DNA from: an uncultured Desulfobulbaceae bacterium
GTDB taxonomy: Bacteria; Desulfobacterota; Desulfobulbia; Desulfobulbales; Desulfobulbaceae
Direction of reading: 5' to 3'
Assembly: GCA_947260045.1 (NCBI GenBank)
Contig: CAMYOP010000152.1
Coordinates: forward strand, 1-6,792
DNA: 6,792 nucleotides
Made by a program: the position numbers and the translations under genes. Shown piece by piece: positions 6,364 through 6,792 of this stretch (its first letter is position 1; every line of letters starts with the position of its first letter). The notes beneath the pieces were generated by a model. That model was not told where the DNA came from, did no database searches, and worked only from the letters and a program-made list of their open reading frames with translations.

Positions 6364-6792
6364 ATGTCAACTCATCTTTTTACTTCAGAATCAGTATCCG
6401 AAGGTCACCCGGACAAAGTTGCCGATCAGATTTCAGATGCGGTGCTTGACGCCATACTGGAACAGGATCCAACTGCCCGAGTGGCTTGTGAAAGTTTAGT
6501 CACAACAGGACTGGCTATGATTGCCGGTGAAATAACAACCTCTGCCTATGTGGATATGCCTGAAATTGTCAGGAATACCATTCGTAGTATTGGTTATAAT
6601 TCTTCAGATATGGGCTTTGACTGGCAGTCGTGCTCTGTTCTGACATCAATAGACAAACAATCCGTTGATATTGCTCAGGGGGTTGATGAAGGCACTGGTG
6701 TCGATCTTGATCAGGGAGCTGGTGATCAAGGCTTGATGTTTGGCTATGCTTGTAATGAAACAAAAGTTCTCATGCCAATGCCCATCACCTAT
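6364..6792 (+). CDS. metK: S-adenosylmethionine synthetase (methionine adenosyltransferase), N-terminal part
   Basis: The first 143 codons are present before the window ends; the family is usually about 380-400 residues. The protein makes S-adenosylmethionine from methionine and ATP, releasing phosphate and pyrophosphate, as a cytoplasmic homotetramer or dimer. Diagnostic sequence is the very N-terminal TSESVSEGHPDK (7-18), with His15 and Asp17 corresponding to the ATP and Mg-binding residues, CES with Glu43 (the K+ ligand position), and the signature GAGDQGLMFGYA at 118-129. Start choice is firm: a strong AAGGAG six bases upstream and the canonical N-terminus. It lies 98 bases after the homocysteine methyltransferase-MTHFR gene and uses its product methionine. 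Whether the two share a transcript is open, since the gap could hold its own promoter. Confidence 0.98.
   Translation, partial: MSTHLFTSESVSEGHPDKVADQISDAVLDAILEQDPTARVACESLVTTGLAMIAGEITTSAYVDMPEIVRNTIRSIGYNSSDMGFDWQSCSVLTSIDKQSVDIAQGVDEGTGVDLDQGAGDQGLMFGYACNETKVLMPMPITY

Noticed and set aside
6569..6763. Minus-strand open frame within metK
   Set aside because: It is antisense to the conserved metK signature region, and its composition (many Gln and His) is typical of a shadow frame.

Overview
The window looks like chromosomal DNA of a Gram-negative, Desulfobulbales-like member of the Desulfobacterota. That guess rests on moderate GC content, the style of the transglutaminase/ABC cassette, and a fused homocysteine methyltransferase-MTHFR gene placed directly before metK. 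It is inferred from memory of protein families, not from a search.

Left half (1-3903), all on the minus strand: a three-gene cassette read right to left. It contains a membrane-anchored transglutaminase-like protein (2431-3903, TTG start), an ABC-2 type ATPase (1595-2389) and a large polytopic ABC permease (1-1598, running off the left edge). The gaps are 41 bases and then a 4-base ATGA overlap, so the genes are very probably one operon. The ATPase and permease should form an exporter. The transglutaminase-like protein, predicted to face the periplasm, may act on the same substrate or on the envelope.

Middle (3904-4375): 472 bases between divergently transcribed genes, with no intact gene. 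The stretch is not featureless. Reading 3992-4345 on the plus strand with frame changes gives scattered segments resembling the N-terminal half of a DJ-1/PfpI (ThiJ-like) protein, including a good match to the 'D-L-L-L-V-P-G-G' core. I interpret this as a decayed gene relic. It would explain the unusually long spacer.

Right half (4376-6792), plus strand: methionine-cycle genes. A 629-residue fusion of a zinc-dependent homocysteine S-methyltransferase domain and a methylenetetrahydrofolate reductase domain (YitJ-type) is followed after 98 bases by metK (S-adenosylmethionine synthetase), cut by the right edge after 143 codons. Together they run from methylene-THF to methyl-THF, homocysteine to methionine, and methionine plus ATP to SAM. 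The fusion lacks a cobalamin domain, so methyl transfer probably needs a partner protein encoded elsewhere.

I see no rRNA, tRNA, CRISPR array, insertion sequence or recognised riboswitch. The most novel-looking elements are the transglutaminase/ABC cassette, whose substrate is unknown, and the DJ-1/PfpI relic.
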